A stretch of 64,000 nt of DNA from JAXLQL01 sp046331625 (GTDB lineage: Bacteria; Acidobacteriota; Terriglobia; Bryobacterales; Bryobacteraceae). Below are positions 7,898-17,900 of the stretch, piece after piece (within the stretch, counting starts at the first letter, position 1; every line of letters begins with the position of its first letter). Both the position numbers and the translations under genes were made by a program. The notes below the pieces were generated by a model. The model was given only the letters and a program-made list of their open reading frames with translations. It ran no database searches and had not been told where the DNA came from. The stretch covers positions 1 to 64,000 of the forward strand of contig JAXLQL010000005.1 of assembly GCA_046331625.1 (NCBI GenBank), written 5' to 3'.

Positions 7898-9514
7898 ATG
7901 TGGCAACAAAACTACACACCCCTGGCCGGTAGCCTGGCCCTGTCGGCCTTGGTCGCGGCCGTTCCCATCTTCGTACTGCTGTATTTGATCGGCGTGGCGC
8001 GCAAGCCCGCGTGGATCGCGGCGGTATCCGGACTGGGGGCCGCGGTTCTGCTCGCCGTGCTCGGCTACGGCATGCCCATCAACTTGATGCTGAGCTCGGT
8101 GGCCTATGGCGCCGCATTCGGATTGTTCCCCATCGGCTGGATCGTGTTCTGGGCGATCGTGCTGTACCGGATCACGGTCGATACGGGCAACTTCGAAATC
8201 ATCAAAGACTCGATCGGCGGATTGACCGATGACCGGCGCTTGCAGGCGTTGCTCATCGCATTTGCGTTGGGTGCGTTCATCGAAGGCGCGGCCGGATTCG
8301 GCACCCCGGTCGCCGTGGCGGCGGCCATGCTTACCGGGCTTGGATTCTCACCGTTCTACGCCGCCGGCATTTGCCTGGTAGCCAACACGGCGCCAGTAGC
8401 GTTCGGATCGATAGGCATCCCGGTGGTGACGCTGGCTGGCATCACGGGACTGCCACTGAATGAACTGAGCGCTTGGGTGGGCCGCATCTGCGCGCCGGTT
8501 TCATTGATCATCCCGTCGTATTTGATGATCGTGATGGGTGGATGGCGCGCTCTGAGCGGAGTGCTGCCGGCCGCGGCCTTCTGCGGGATCGCGTTCGCGG
8601 GAACGCAGTTTTATGTGTCGAACTACATTGGTCCGCAGCTCACCGACATTTTGAGCGCGCTAGCGGCGATCATCTCGCTCATCGTGCTGTTCCAGGTGTG
8701 GAAGCCGTCCGATACCTTCGAACTCGAGGGCGCGTCGAGAACGGTGGCGAAACCCAAAAGCCACGGGGCTTCAAAGACGTTGCTGGCGTGGTCACCCTAT
8801 CTGTTCCTGGTGTTGTTCGTGCTGATGTGGGGTGCGGACTGGCTGCCCGTAAAGGCGTGGCTGAACACGTTCACGTATACGTTCCCGTGGCCCGGCCTGC
8901 ATAACTTGATTGAACGCGTAGCGCCTGTAGTGAAGGCGAACTCGCCCTACGCGGCGAACTACACGCTCAACTGGTTGGGGGCTTCGGGCACGGCGTGCGT
9001 GTTTGCTTCGATCGCGGCGGCGCTCACGCTGCGGATGCCGGTCTCGCAGTACATCGGCATTCTGATGGCCACCGGCAAGCAGTTGTTCCTGAGCATGGTG
9101 ACCATCGCATCCGTGCTGGGGCTCGCGTTCCTGATGAACTACTGCGGCGCCACTGCGACCCTCGGCCTCGCCTTCGCGGCCACGGGAGCGCTGTTCCCGT
9201 TCTTCAGCGCACTGCTTGGTTGGTTGGGCGTGTTCCTTACGGGGTCCGACACGTCGGCCAATGCGCTGTTCGGGAACCTGCAGGTGGTGACGGCGACGAA
9301 GCTCGGACTCGATCCCGTGCTGATGGCTTCGGCGAATTCGTCGGGCGGGGTGATGGGCAAGATGATTTCGCTGCAGAGCATCGCGGTTGCGGCGGCGGCT
9401 ACGCAGATGAAGTCCGATGACGAGGCGAAGTTGTTCCGCTTCACCACGCGGCACAGTATTCTGCTGGCGACGGTGCTGGGGCTGATCACGTTCCTGTATT
9501 CGTCGATGCGGTAG
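7898..9514 (+). CDS. lctP: L-lactate/glycolate permease family transporter
   Basis: A 538-residue membrane protein starting MWQQNYTPLAGSLALSALVA, the typical LctP/LldP N-terminus. Diagnostic stretches are GAFIEGAAGFGTPVAVAAAML near residue 125, GSIGIPVVTLAGITGLP, NYTLNWLGASGTACVFASI, and GVFLTGSDTSANALFGNLQ with a final SSGGVMGKMISLQSIAVA. The family (PF02652) imports lactate or glycolate with protons. Twelve or more hydrophobic segments are visible. It is monocistronic: a repeat element and a DUF433 gene follow. No lactate dehydrogenase genes are near, so substrate preference is not settled. Confidence 0.93.
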   Translation: MWQQNYTPLAGSLALSALVAAVPIFVLLYLIGVARKPAWIAAVSGLGAAVLLAVLGYGMPINLMLSSVAYGAAFGLFPIGWIVFWAIVLYRITVDTGNFEIIKDSIGGLTDDRRLQALLIAFALGAFIEGAAGFGTPVAVAAAMLTGLGFSPFYAAGICLVANTAPVAFGSIGIPVVTLAGITGLPLNELSAWVGRICAPVSLIIPSYLMIVMGGWRALSGVLPAAAFCGIAFAGTQFYVSNYIGPQLTDILSALAAIISLIVLFQVWKPSDTFELEGASRTVAKPKSHGASKTLLAWSPYLFLVLFVLMWGADWLPVKAWLNTFTYTFPWPGLHNLIERVAPVVKANSPYAANYTLNWLGASGTACVFASIAAALTLRMPVSQYIGILMATGKQLFLSMVTIASVLGLAFLMNYCGATATLGLAFAATGALFPFFSALLGWLGVFLTGSDTSANALFGNLQVVTATKLGLDPVLMASANSSGGVMGKMISLQSIAVAAAATQMKSDDEAKLFRFTTRHSILLATVLGLITFLYSSMR

Positions 9515-9540
9515 TTGCACCCCTATCCTGGCCTCAGCCT

Positions 9541-9584
9541 GTGGCGGGACTGAAAGTCCCGCGCTGGCTAAAGCCCGCCCTACA
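9541..9584 (+). repeat. Dispersed palindromic repeat, single copy (family A)
   Basis: gcgggactgaaagtcccgc (9544-9562) is a near-perfect palindrome followed by gctggctaaagcccgccctaca. The same unit appears twice at 24311-24454 and, in variant form, near 35527, 49535 and 58557. It lies between the lactate permease stop and the DUF433 gene. It looks like a REP-type element. Confidence 0.8.
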
Positions 9585-9616
9585 CGGCTGGTACCTGCGC
9601 GAAAATGGAGACTGCC

Positions 9617-9874
9617 ATGGCGGTATCGCACGAACTCGAGAAATTCCCCGGGATCGAGTCTCGACCCGATGTGTGCGGCGGCGAGCCGTGCATCGCGAGT
9701 ACTCGCATCCCCGTCTGGCTTCTGGAACAGGCACGGAGACTGGGAACCTCCGAGCAGGAACTGTTGGAATCGTACCCGTCTTTGCGAGCCCAGGACCTCG
9801 CGAATGCATGGGCCTACGTTCGCAACCATCCAGAGGAAATCGCCAGCCAAGTTGAGGCGAACGAATCGGCCTAA
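9617..9874 (+). CDS. DUF433 domain protein (antitoxin-like), orphan
   Basis: An 85-residue protein with the DUF433 pattern: GIESRPDVCGGEPCIASTRIPVWLLEQARRLG, then ELLESYPSLRAQDLANAWAYV. DUF433 proteins are small helix-turn-helix-like partners, often next to a PIN-like DUF5615 toxin. No toxin gene is present on either side. The start at 9617 is preferred over ATG 9605 because GGAG sits 6 nt before it. It could be a leftover antitoxin or a solitary regulator. Confidence 0.75.
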   Translation: MAVSHELEKFPGIESRPDVCGGEPCIASTRIPVWLLEQARRLGTSEQELLESYPSLRAQDLANAWAYVRNHPEEIASQVEANESA

Positions 9875-9931
9875 CGGCTCCGCCCCATACCGTTGTCCGT
9901 AAGCGCCCCCGTTGCGATAGACTCGATACCG

Positions 9932-11770
9932 ATGCTGTGTCTGCTGGCGCTGCTGGCGCTCGACTTCAACACACAGGTTTATCCCGTCTTCGAGAAAGCC
10001 CTCTGCCGTTCGTGCCACAACGACAACGGCGTCGGCTCCACCACGCGACTCCAGTTTCCGCGCGAAAGTGCGACCCCGGACGAGGTCCGCTCGTTCGGCC
10101 TCCGCCTGCGCGTTCTCGTTGATGTCGCGAACCCGGAAGAATCGCTCCTCTACCGCAAGCCCACCCAGCGCATTCCCCACGGCGGCGGCGAACGAATCAA
10201 GCCCGGCTCGGCCGAAGAGGCGACCTTGCTCGCATGGGTGCGCTACCTCGCCACGCTGCGCGAGTCAGACATCAAACTCACCAAGGCCGACCTCGGGCCA
10301 TCCAAACCCTCGCTCCGCCGTCTGACGCACTCGCAGTACAACCACACGGTCCGCGACCTGTTGGGCGAAGAAACCAGCCCCGCAGATCGCTTCCCGAAGG
10401 AGGACTTCGTCCACGGATTCACCAATCAAGCCGACGGCCAGTCGATCTCGCCGCTGCTCGCGGAAGCCTACAGCCAAGCGGCAGAGCGGCTGGCGCGCAA
10501 CTTCGTCCGGCGAGGAGTGCCCGAGAAGTATCGTGCGAAGTTCGTGGAGACGTTCGGCCGCGACGCGTTTCGGCGGCCACTCACCGCGAAGGAAATCGCG
10601 AGCTATGAGCGGATGTTTGCACGCGGCGCAAGCTTTGACGCAAGCGCGCAAATCGTAACCGAGGCGATGCTGCAGTCGCCCAATTTCCTGTTCCATCTCG
10701 AACAGGCGGGCTACGGCGTCGCGAGCCGCCTTTCCTATTTCCTGTGGGACACCTTGCCTGACGAGGCACTGCTGGCAGCCGCTGCCAAGGGCGAACTCGA
10801 TTCCGCGGCGGGAATCGAAAAACAGGTGCAGCGCATGCTCGCCGACGAGCGCTCGCGAATTGCGCTTGACGTGTTCCTCGAACAGTGGCTCCGCTTCGAT
10901 CGCCTGCGAACGGCCGTGCGCGATCGCCGGCTGTTCCCCGAGTTCACTGACGAATTGGTCAACGCGATGACCGAAGAGACGCGGCGCCTGTACCGGTCGC
11001 TTGTCTGGGAGAATGGCGACTTCACCGAGTTCTTCACTGCCAACCACACGTACCTGGGACCCGAGCTCGCCCGCATCTACGAACTGCCTGCCCCGAAAGA
11101 GCCGTGGACCAAAGTCGCGTTCGCGCCTGACAGCGGCCGAGCGGGAGTGCTGGGCCAAGGGCTCTTCCTCTCGGTGACGAGCAAGCCTTCCGACACCTCA
11201 CCCACCGAGCGCGGCATCTTCATTCGCGAACATTTCCTCTGTCAGTCGGTTCCGCCCCCTCCACCCGGACTCAACGCCTCCCTGCCCCCAGTCACTGACG
11301 AAAAGCCGCTCACCACGCGCGACCGCCTGGTCACGCAGCATCTCAACAATCAGGTCTGCGCCGGATGCCACTCGCTGGTGGATCCGATCGGCTTCGGCCT
11401 GGAGAAATTCGACGCCATTGGCCGATACAGAGAGAAGGAGAAGGTGGTGATCCACCCGACCTTTGACGAGATGAAGACCAAGCGCAAGCTCAAGCCGACC
11501 GAGTACGATCTGCCGATTGAAGCCAAGGGTTCCATCCGCGGCATCGGCAACTCGGAGTTTGCCAACCCAGCCCAACTCGGCGCGGTGCTCGCCAAGGAAC
11601 CCGCCTGTCAGAAGTGCGTGGTGAAGCAGTTGTTCCGCTACGCCGTAGGGCGCCTGGAAACGCCCGAAGACGGCGCGGTGATTGACGCGGCTTACGAGCG
11701 GTTCAAGAGTTCGCATTTCCGGTTCCAGGAACTTATAATGTCCATAGCCAGTTCCGAGACCTTCCGATGA
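9932..11770 (+). CDS. Secreted c-type cytochrome with DUF1587/DUF1592/DUF1588/DUF1585 domains
   Basis: A 612-residue exported protein. The ATG at 9932 yields a short hydrophobic leader (MLCLLALLAL). A haem c site CRSCH is at residues 25-29 and a second CAGCH begins at residue 476. Between them are DUF1587-like (LRRLTHSQYNHTVRDLLG), DUF1595-like (FGRDAFRRPLTAKEIASYERMF) and DUF1592-like (SRLSYFLWDTLPDEAL, FLEQWLRFDRL) blocks, then DUF1588 (RGIFIREHFLCQSVPPPPP) and DUF1585 at the end. This order is typical of Planctomycetes, Verrucomicrobia and Acidobacteria. Biochemical role is unknown; electron transfer in polymer breakdown is a common guess. It overlaps the DUF1552 gene by ATGA. Confidence 0.9.
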   Translation: MLCLLALLALDFNTQVYPVFEKALCRSCHNDNGVGSTTRLQFPRESATPDEVRSFGLRLRVLVDVANPEESLLYRKPTQRIPHGGGERIKPGSAEEATLLAWVRYLATLRESDIKLTKADLGPSKPSLRRLTHSQYNHTVRDLLGEETSPADRFPKEDFVHGFTNQADGQSISPLLAEAYSQAAERLARNFVRRGVPEKYRAKFVETFGRDAFRRPLTAKEIASYERMFARGASFDASAQIVTEAMLQSPNFLFHLEQAGYGVASRLSYFLWDTLPDEALLAAAAKGELDSAAGIEKQVQRMLADERSRIALDVFLEQWLRFDRLRTAVRDRRLFPEFTDELVNAMTEETRRLYRSLVWENGDFTEFFTANHTYLGPELARIYELPAPKEPWTKVAFAPDSGRAGVLGQGLFLSVTSKPSDTSPTERGIFIREHFLCQSVPPPPPGLNASLPPVTDEKPLTTRDRLVTQHLNNQVCAGCHSLVDPIGFGLEKFDAIGRYREKEKVVIHPTFDEMKTKRKLKPTEYDLPIEAKGSIRGIGNSEFANPAQLGAVLAKEPACQKCVVKQLFRYAVGRLETPEDGAVIDAAYERFKSSHFRFQELIMSIASSETFR

Positions 11771-13047
11771 AGAAAACCGATCTTTCCCGCCGGACTATTT
11801 TGCGCGGCCTGGGCGCCGCCGTGGCGCTGCCGCCGCTCGAGGCGATGTTCAACCCGAACGGCACAGCGTACGCCGCCACGGGCAAGCCGGTGGAGCCTCG
11901 GTTCGTCTTCTGGTTCAACGGCAACGGAATTCCCGAGAAGTATTGGATCCCGCGCGAGACCGGCGAGAACTTCGAGTTCACGCCGTGCCTCAATCCGCTG
12001 GCGCCGTTCCGCAGCGACATTCACGTGATCACGGGGCTCGATAGCGCGGCAGCGCGATTGCCGGGTCCTGGGAACAGCCACTATCCGTCGATGTCGGCGG
12101 TGGTCTCCTGCCGGGCGTACACGGGGCGCGGTGCTGGCGGCATTTCCATCGATCAGGCGATCGCCGCCAAGATCGGCGACGACTCGCGCTTCCGGTCACT
12201 GCAGGTGGGCGTGTCGCAGGAGTCGTTCGGCGAGGCAATCCAGCGCAATTTGAGCTGGGCCGATCAGGACCGTCCGCTGCCCCCGGAGATGTTACCGCAT
12301 CAGCTTTTCGAGCGGCTGTTCGGCGTGAAAGACGCGGCCTGGATCGCCAACAAGAAGAGCATCCTGGACCAGGTGCAGGAGGAAGCCCGCGCGCTACAAG
12401 GACGGCTCGGCAAGGCCGACCAGATGCGTGTGGACGAATACCTCGGCTCGGTACGCGATCTCGAGAAATCGATCGTGAGCCTGCCACCCGAGTACAAGAC
12501 GGTGGTGGAGCGGCCGGCCGAAGGCGGCGACATGCGCGATTGGCCGCGCATCGCCAAGCTCCAGAGCGATCTGCTGGTGCATGCATTCGCTTCTGGTCAA
12601 ACGCGCGTGGCCAGCTACATGCTGACCAAGTGCCAGGGCTTGGCGCGGTTCCCGTGGCTGGGTCACACCGCACAGCGGCATCACGAGTACACGCACGGGC
12701 AAGTGGAGACGCCACGCGGCATGCGCATCCTGCGCGACATCTGCCGCTGGCACGTGGAGGAGTTCGCTTATCTGGTGGGCAAGCTCAAGGCGACTCCCGA
12801 AGGCGCGGGCAACATGCTCGACAATTCGCTGCTGCTCTTCGTGCACGAGCATGCCGAGGCCAATCTCCACAAGAACAACAATCTCGCGTTGATCCTGGCC
12901 GGACACGCGGGCAAGATGAAGACGGGCCTCCACACGCGGACGACCGGTACGCTGGGGGACTTGTACTTGACCATGTCGGAAGAGATTCTGGGAGCGCGCA
13001 TCGGCAAGTTCCCGACGGCGCAGCGGAAGCTCACCGAGATCGTATAG
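11767..13047 (+). CDS. DUF1552 family protein with Tat signal
   Basis: A 426-residue protein whose start overlaps the stop of the DUF1592 cytochrome. MKKTDLSRRTILRGLGAAVALPPLEAMF is a Tat signal in form. The body matches DUF1552: PRFVFWFNGNGIPEKYW, PGPGNSHYPSMSAVVS, and GHTAQRHHEYTHG. DUF1592 and DUF1552 genes are nearly always adjacent, suggesting an exported two-protein unit; DUF1552 resembles DUF1501 and the alkaline-phosphatase/sulfatase fold (established family relation, function unknown). The last 76 codons have a second copy at 14609-14839. Confidence 0.9.
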   Translation: MKKTDLSRRTILRGLGAAVALPPLEAMFNPNGTAYAATGKPVEPRFVFWFNGNGIPEKYWIPRETGENFEFTPCLNPLAPFRSDIHVITGLDSAAARLPGPGNSHYPSMSAVVSCRAYTGRGAGGISIDQAIAAKIGDDSRFRSLQVGVSQESFGEAIQRNLSWADQDRPLPPEMLPHQLFERLFGVKDAAWIANKKSILDQVQEEARALQGRLGKADQMRVDEYLGSVRDLEKSIVSLPPEYKTVVERPAEGGDMRDWPRIAKLQSDLLVHAFASGQTRVASYMLTKCQGLARFPWLGHTAQRHHEYTHGQVETPRGMRILRDICRWHVEEFAYLVGKLKATPEGAGNMLDNSLLLFVHEHAEANLHKNNNLALILAGHAGKMKTGLHTRTTGTLGDLYLTMSEEILGARIGKFPTAQRKLTEIV

Positions 13048-13078
13048 CGGTCCCCAGAGGCCGAGGGACTGGGTTGAG

Positions 13079-14179
13079 CTACTTCTTCCCTTGGCGTTTG
13101 CAAACGGCGCTGAAGGTGCCGCTTTCGATACCACCCACCATCGGGATTGATTTGATTTCTTCAGGGGTGGCGCACGTGGTAGCGTTTACACCTGGTTGGT
13201 GACAGTAGCCTTGAAAGACTTGGGCGATTGCAGCTGCGGGCCCATGAGTCTTCATCTGGGGCCAGTAGATATACGTCAGGCCGGTCTTCCCCTCAGACGT
13301 GCTGCCACACGCAGGTTGCAGACCTGTGTTGAGAAACGAGAACTGCCGATAGGATTCCACTCGCTTGTCTCCTATTTCCCAGAAGTAGCCACGCTCCACC
13401 ACGTCATTGCAGGCCACCTTGGCTTGCGTGATCGTATTTTGCCTCTTCGCATAGTCGGCGCATGGCAGCCGTTGGGAACTAATTCTCCCGGTCACCATTG
13501 CTTTGCCGGCCCCGATTTTGACGGCTAGCGTGACGTCTATTCCCACTTCAGGATCCCATTGGCACTGGACCTCCTGCCACTTCGCGCCGATCGTGCCGCT
13601 CAAGTTCTTCTGTAGTGTCTTTGCGCAAGCTCGCGATAGATCGGAATTCGGGCTCACCTGGACGTTCAAGAAGGATGCCTGTTCGGCCACGTAAGGGATG
13701 TACTTTAGGCCAACCACAACGGTATCGATGCTCGCCCCGATCTGGATCCTGCCCTGCGGTCCGGGCACGTTCAAGCATGTCTCGGCGAGCTTCGCGGACG
13801 CGCCGCTAAGGTGCTCCGTGCTGATCTCTTGCTTGAGGACTCGGCTAAACTTGCTGTAGTCCGACCGGTAGAACTCTTCACGCCATTCAGCCCAATTGCG
13901 ATCAGCGTTTTTGTAATTGAGTTCGACACCGACGATCTGCGCCATGATCGCTCCGATTCCGAGGCTCGAAGCTACCGCTTCTTGCTTGGTTCCGAAGTTT
14001 GCCTTGCGGACGACGCTCTTGAACTCGTCCCACTGAGAGGCGTGTGTGAGTCTTGAAGACTTCTCCACTACGAGAAGACTCTTGCAGGCTTCTGCTGTGT
14101 CGGCGAGTGCAGTTGGCGCGGCGACCAATGCGATTCCGAGGCAGCAAAGCATAACAGAAATAGGACGTTGCTCTCGCAT
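13079..14179 (-). CDS. Hypothetical secreted protein, probably acquired
   Basis: A 366-residue protein with a good signal peptide (MLCCLGIALVAAPTALADT) preceded by GAGG 8 nt before ATG. No family is recognised. It has about ten cysteines, several in the second half (ACAKTL, VQCQWDP, LPCADYA, VACNDV, GYCHQPG, TTCATP, AVCKRQ), consistent with disulphides in an exported protein. A TTGACA sits upstream on the minus strand (14235-14240) in AT-richer DNA. It lies convergent to the DUF1552 gene and inside the duplicated zone bounded by DUF1552 and gyrA tails. Its AT-richer codons differ from neighbours, which suggests transfer. Confidence 0.7.
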   Translation of the reverse strand: MREQRPISVMLCCLGIALVAAPTALADTAEACKSLLVVEKSSRLTHASQWDEFKSVVRKANFGTKQEAVASSLGIGAIMAQIVGVELNYKNADRNWAEWREEFYRSDYSKFSRVLKQEISTEHLSGASAKLAETCLNVPGPQGRIQIGASIDTVVVGLKYIPYVAEQASFLNVQVSPNSDLSRACAKTLQKNLSGTIGAKWQEVQCQWDPEVGIDVTLAVKIGAGKAMVTGRISSQRLPCADYAKRQNTITQAKVACNDVVERGYFWEIGDKRVESYRQFSFLNTGLQPACGSTSEGKTGLTYIYWPQMKTHGPAAAIAQVFQGYCHQPGVNATTCATPEEIKSIPMVGGIESGTFSAVCKRQGKK

Positions 14180-14337
14180 TTCGTGACCTCTGGTCGAGAA
14201 TTGGACATAGTAAGTCTAGTACACCCCCCCCTGTTGTCAATCAGAAGATCATAAACAAAACTAAATGCACTTGGGGCGTGACTCACTCAACTCAACAAGA
14301 CTAGTCGCGCCAACGGCAAGAGCCGGTATTCGGGTGT

Positions 14338-14555
14338 TACGAGTCGATCTCCAACTGCTCTGGTCGACTTCCGACTCACGCACTACGCAAGCCGCAGACA
14401 CCGCGTCGACCTCTTCGGTCTGGACCGGTCGCCCGGCTTCAGCCGACCGCCGGGCCGCCGAATCTCGTTCGTCAAGATGCGGATGGACTTGCCGTCTTTG
14501 ATGACGATGATCGGGGTTCAGACCTTCGCGCACCGCGAGGATTCCCACCACCTTA
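14338..14555 (-). pseudogene. Decayed fragment of the gyrA 3' end
   Basis: On the minus strand this stretch resembles the last part of the gyrA gene at 17352-17580: VVGILAV, a frameshifted middle aligned to the KDGKIIRIESGEIRQAGRS region, then VSAACVVRESEV against VAAACVVPESEV. The frame is broken, several codons are inserted or lost, and no start exists, so it is a remnant. It lies next to a copy of the DUF1552 tail. Confidence 0.75.
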
Positions 14556-14608
14556 TTCGTCTGGCAGAATCACGCCTTCCCCACCAGCGCCTTCGGCGGC
14601 GGCCAAGG

Positions 14609-14839
14609 CTCGACAACTCGCTGCTGCTGTTCGTGCATGAGCATGCGGAGGCCAATCTTCACAAGAACAATAATCTTGCGTTGATCCTGGCCGGACACGC
14701 CGGCAAGATGAAGACCGGCCTCCACACGCGGACGACAGGTACGCTGGGGGACTTGTACTTGACGATGTCGGAAGAGATTCTGGGAGCGCGCATCGGCAAG
14801 TTCCCGACGGCGCAGCGGAAGCTCACCGAGATCGTGTAG
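14609..14839 (+). pseudogene. Second copy of the DUF1552 gene 3' end (76 codons plus stop)
   Basis: These 231 bases match 12817-13047 at a constant offset of 1792. I count 12 differences, all at third codon positions and all synonymous, so the 76 encoded residues are identical (LDNSLLLFVHEHAEANLH at the start, TAQRKLTEIV at the end). No start codon or upstream part of the gene remains. It is a tail fragment. Silent-only divergence means it was under selection after it split from the intact copy, or came from a related intact gene. Confidence 0.85.
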
Positions 14840-14990
14840 CGCTCCGGTTCTGTCAGCGGCAGCAAGTCAGGGATCGGCCTGCGAGTAGGCCAGCGGCCAG
14901 GAAATCGCGGGGTATGTGGCCTGTGCGTCTCCGTGTGGCAATCTGGAAGAGAAGTACGACAATCGAACTTCCGGTCGAAATGGACTAGTA

Positions 14991-17900
14991 GTGCACACCA
15001 CCAGAAGAAGTAGTTTCTGGTTGCCGGCGGCCGCCAGTCTGACGATGGCGATGTTGCTCGGCTGCGGCGGACAGTCCCCCGCCGCCAGCCCTTACCGGGT
15101 TGGGCTAAACCGGTCTTCGAAATCGTTTCGGAACGAGCGAGGCGAGTTCGAGGGACTGTACGTCGACGTATTCCGCACGGCAGCAGCCAGAACCAGGCTC
15201 CCATACCGGTTCGTCTGGCTAGGCGACCGTTCGCTGGACGAAGCGTTCGCCAGGAACGAGATAGACCTGCATCCAGCAGTTGCGGATACGCTCCCTCGCC
15301 GCCGCGGGCAGATGTATCTGACTGAACCGTGGTGGGAATCCCCGCTGATTGTCGTGGTTCCGAAAGAGTCGCCGATTCGCGCCTTCGACGAGTTGCGGGG
15401 CAAGACAGTGGCCGTGCGGCCCGCCGCGGCCGGCTTCTGGGATATGGTCTTCGGGCCCGCGATGCCGGGTGGGGCACGGATGCTCACGTTGCCGGCTCCG
15501 GTGGAGGCGTTGTGCGCTGGCCAAGTGTCAGCCGTGTTGGCCGTGGGGCCCGATGCGGAGGCACTATTGGCGGATCCGCCCGCGGTATGCGGCCAGACAC
15601 GATTTCGGTTCCTGTCCCGGGCCGCATCGAAGGTCCGCTATGCGTTGACTTCCCGGCGCGAACTGCGCGAAGTCTGTGACCGGCTACAGAACGAGATTCT
15701 GGCCATGGCCGCCGACGGAACCCTGGCCCAGGTGACTTCGCCCTGGCTCGGGCTCACTTCTTCCACGGCTGACACGTTGGCACGAGCCGTGGAATCTCGC
15801 AGAAGGCTGCAACGCAGCTTCTCTCTCGCGGGAACGCTCGGCGTGCTGCTGCTGTGCGCTTCGCTCGGGGCGCTGCTCTGGTCCGAACGTAGGGCTCGCC
15901 GCCGCGTGGCTCTGGCGCTCGATCGCGCGAGAGAGAGCGAAGAAGCCAAATCGCGGTTCGTGGCCACCATGAGCCACGAGATCCGTAATCCGCTCAACGG
16001 CATCCTGGGGATGACCGAAATCATGCTGATGAGTCCGCTCGACCCCGGCCAACGCGATGCCGCGCTTACCATTCAGCGTTCGTCGGAAGCGCTGCTGACC
16101 GTGGTGAACGACGTTCTCGACCTGGCGGCCTCCGATGCCGGTGCGGTGCGGCTGGCTCCGGCCCGATTCGAACTGCGCGCGTTGCTCGACGACATCGGAG
16201 CGCTGATGACGGCGCGCACCGCCGAGAAGGGGATCGCCTTCTATGTGGATGTTGCGGCGGACGTACCCGAGGTGATCGAAGCCGACTCCGGCAGGCTGCG
16301 CCAAGTCCTGCTCAACCTTGCTGGCAACGCTGTGAAGTTCACCGATGCCGGCTCAGTGCGGATCCGGGTGGTTCGGGCCGGCGCCAGTATTGGGGGCTTG
16401 CAGCTCCGATTCTCGGTGGAAGATACCGGCCTTGGCATCGCCGCGGCTGACCTGCCTGCGCTGTTCCAGCGCTTCCGTCAACTCGATAGCCGTTCCTCGC
16501 GCAAGTACGGCGGCACCGGGCTTGGGCTCGTAATCGCCAAGACGCTGGTGGAAGCCATGGGCGGGGCCATCGAAGTTCGCTCCGAGCCCGGGCGAGGTAC
16601 ATGTTTCGAGTTCGCGCTTTCAGTGCGCGTCTTGGGCGAGAGCCCCGCGCCATTGGCTGGCCGGCGCGTCAGACTGATGGGTTCCGATCCGGAGTTGGTT
16701 CGATGCCTGCGTCAATTCGCCGCCTCCGCCGGCGCGGTGATCGCCGAGGACGGTCCCGCTCACGTCGATCTGTGGGTGACGCCCGGCGAAGATCGCGCCT
16801 CAGAGGCAACCGCACCTCCGCCGGCGGCCAACGTACTTCGTGGCGTGGTTTCGTTCCACGCCCTGGTGCAAGCGCTTGCAGCAGACGTGCCGGCCGTGGA
16901 TCGGCCACAAGCACCTGTGCTGCGCAGCCGGCTCCGAGGGAAACGCGTCCTGGTTGCCGAAGACAATGCCGTCAACCGGAAACTCCTGGCGGCGCTGCTC
17001 GAAAAGCTGGGTTGCGAAGTTTCTTTGGCCACCGACGGCTCACAAGCGGTGGAGCAATGGCGCGAAAAGCGGCCCGATGCGGTGCTCATGGATTGCCAGA
17101 TGCCCACTCTCGATGGCTTCGAGGCGACACGTGTCATCCGCAGCGAAGAATTGAAGGCCGGAACCCATCGAACTCCGATTTGGGCCGTAACAGCCAACGT
17201 ACTGCCCGATGACAGGATCCGATGCGCCGAATGCGGAATGGATGGCATGCTGGCCAAACCGTTCACGCTGGCACAGCTCGAATCCACACTGGCCCAGATG
17301 GTGGAGCCGGATCCGGCTCCACTCACTGGCCAATCGAACCCCCGGTCGCGCTTACTCCATCTCCAACTGCTCGGGCCCGACCACTTCCGACTCAGGCACC
17401 ACGCAAGCCGCAGCCACCGCGTCGCCTTCTTCCATCCTTACCAGCCGCACGCCTTGCGTCGACCGCCCAGCCTGCCGAATCTCGCCCGACTCGATGCGGA
17501 TGATCTTGCCGTCTTTGGTGATGATCATCAGGTTCGAATCTTCCTTGACGGCGAGAATGCCCACCACCTTGCCCGTCTTGTTGGTGGTCTTCATGTTGAT
17601 CACGCCCTTGCCGCCGCGGGTTTGGTGACGGTATTCGGCGACCTTGGTCCGCTTGCCGTAGCCTTGCTCGGAAACCGCGAGGATCAGGCTTTCCTCGCCC
17701 ACGATCTCGGCGCCCACCACATAGTCATCATCCTCGAGCGAAATGCCGCGGACGCCGCGAGCCGGCCGGCCCATCGGCCGCACGTCTTCTTCGGTGAACT
17801 TGATGCCCATGCCCTCGTGGGTGCCGATGAGGATCAGGTCCTTGCCGGAAGTCAGCCGCGCCGCAACCAGTTCATCGCCTTCGTCCAGGCCGAGCGCGAT

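Noticed and set aside
8792..10180. A 462-codon minus-strand frame across the lactate permease end
   Set aside because: Antisense shadow; runs through the repeat element and a DUF433 gene.
13048..14990. An insertion sequence carrying the duplicated tails
   Set aside because: No transposase, terminal inverted repeats or target duplication could be seen; local duplication fits better.
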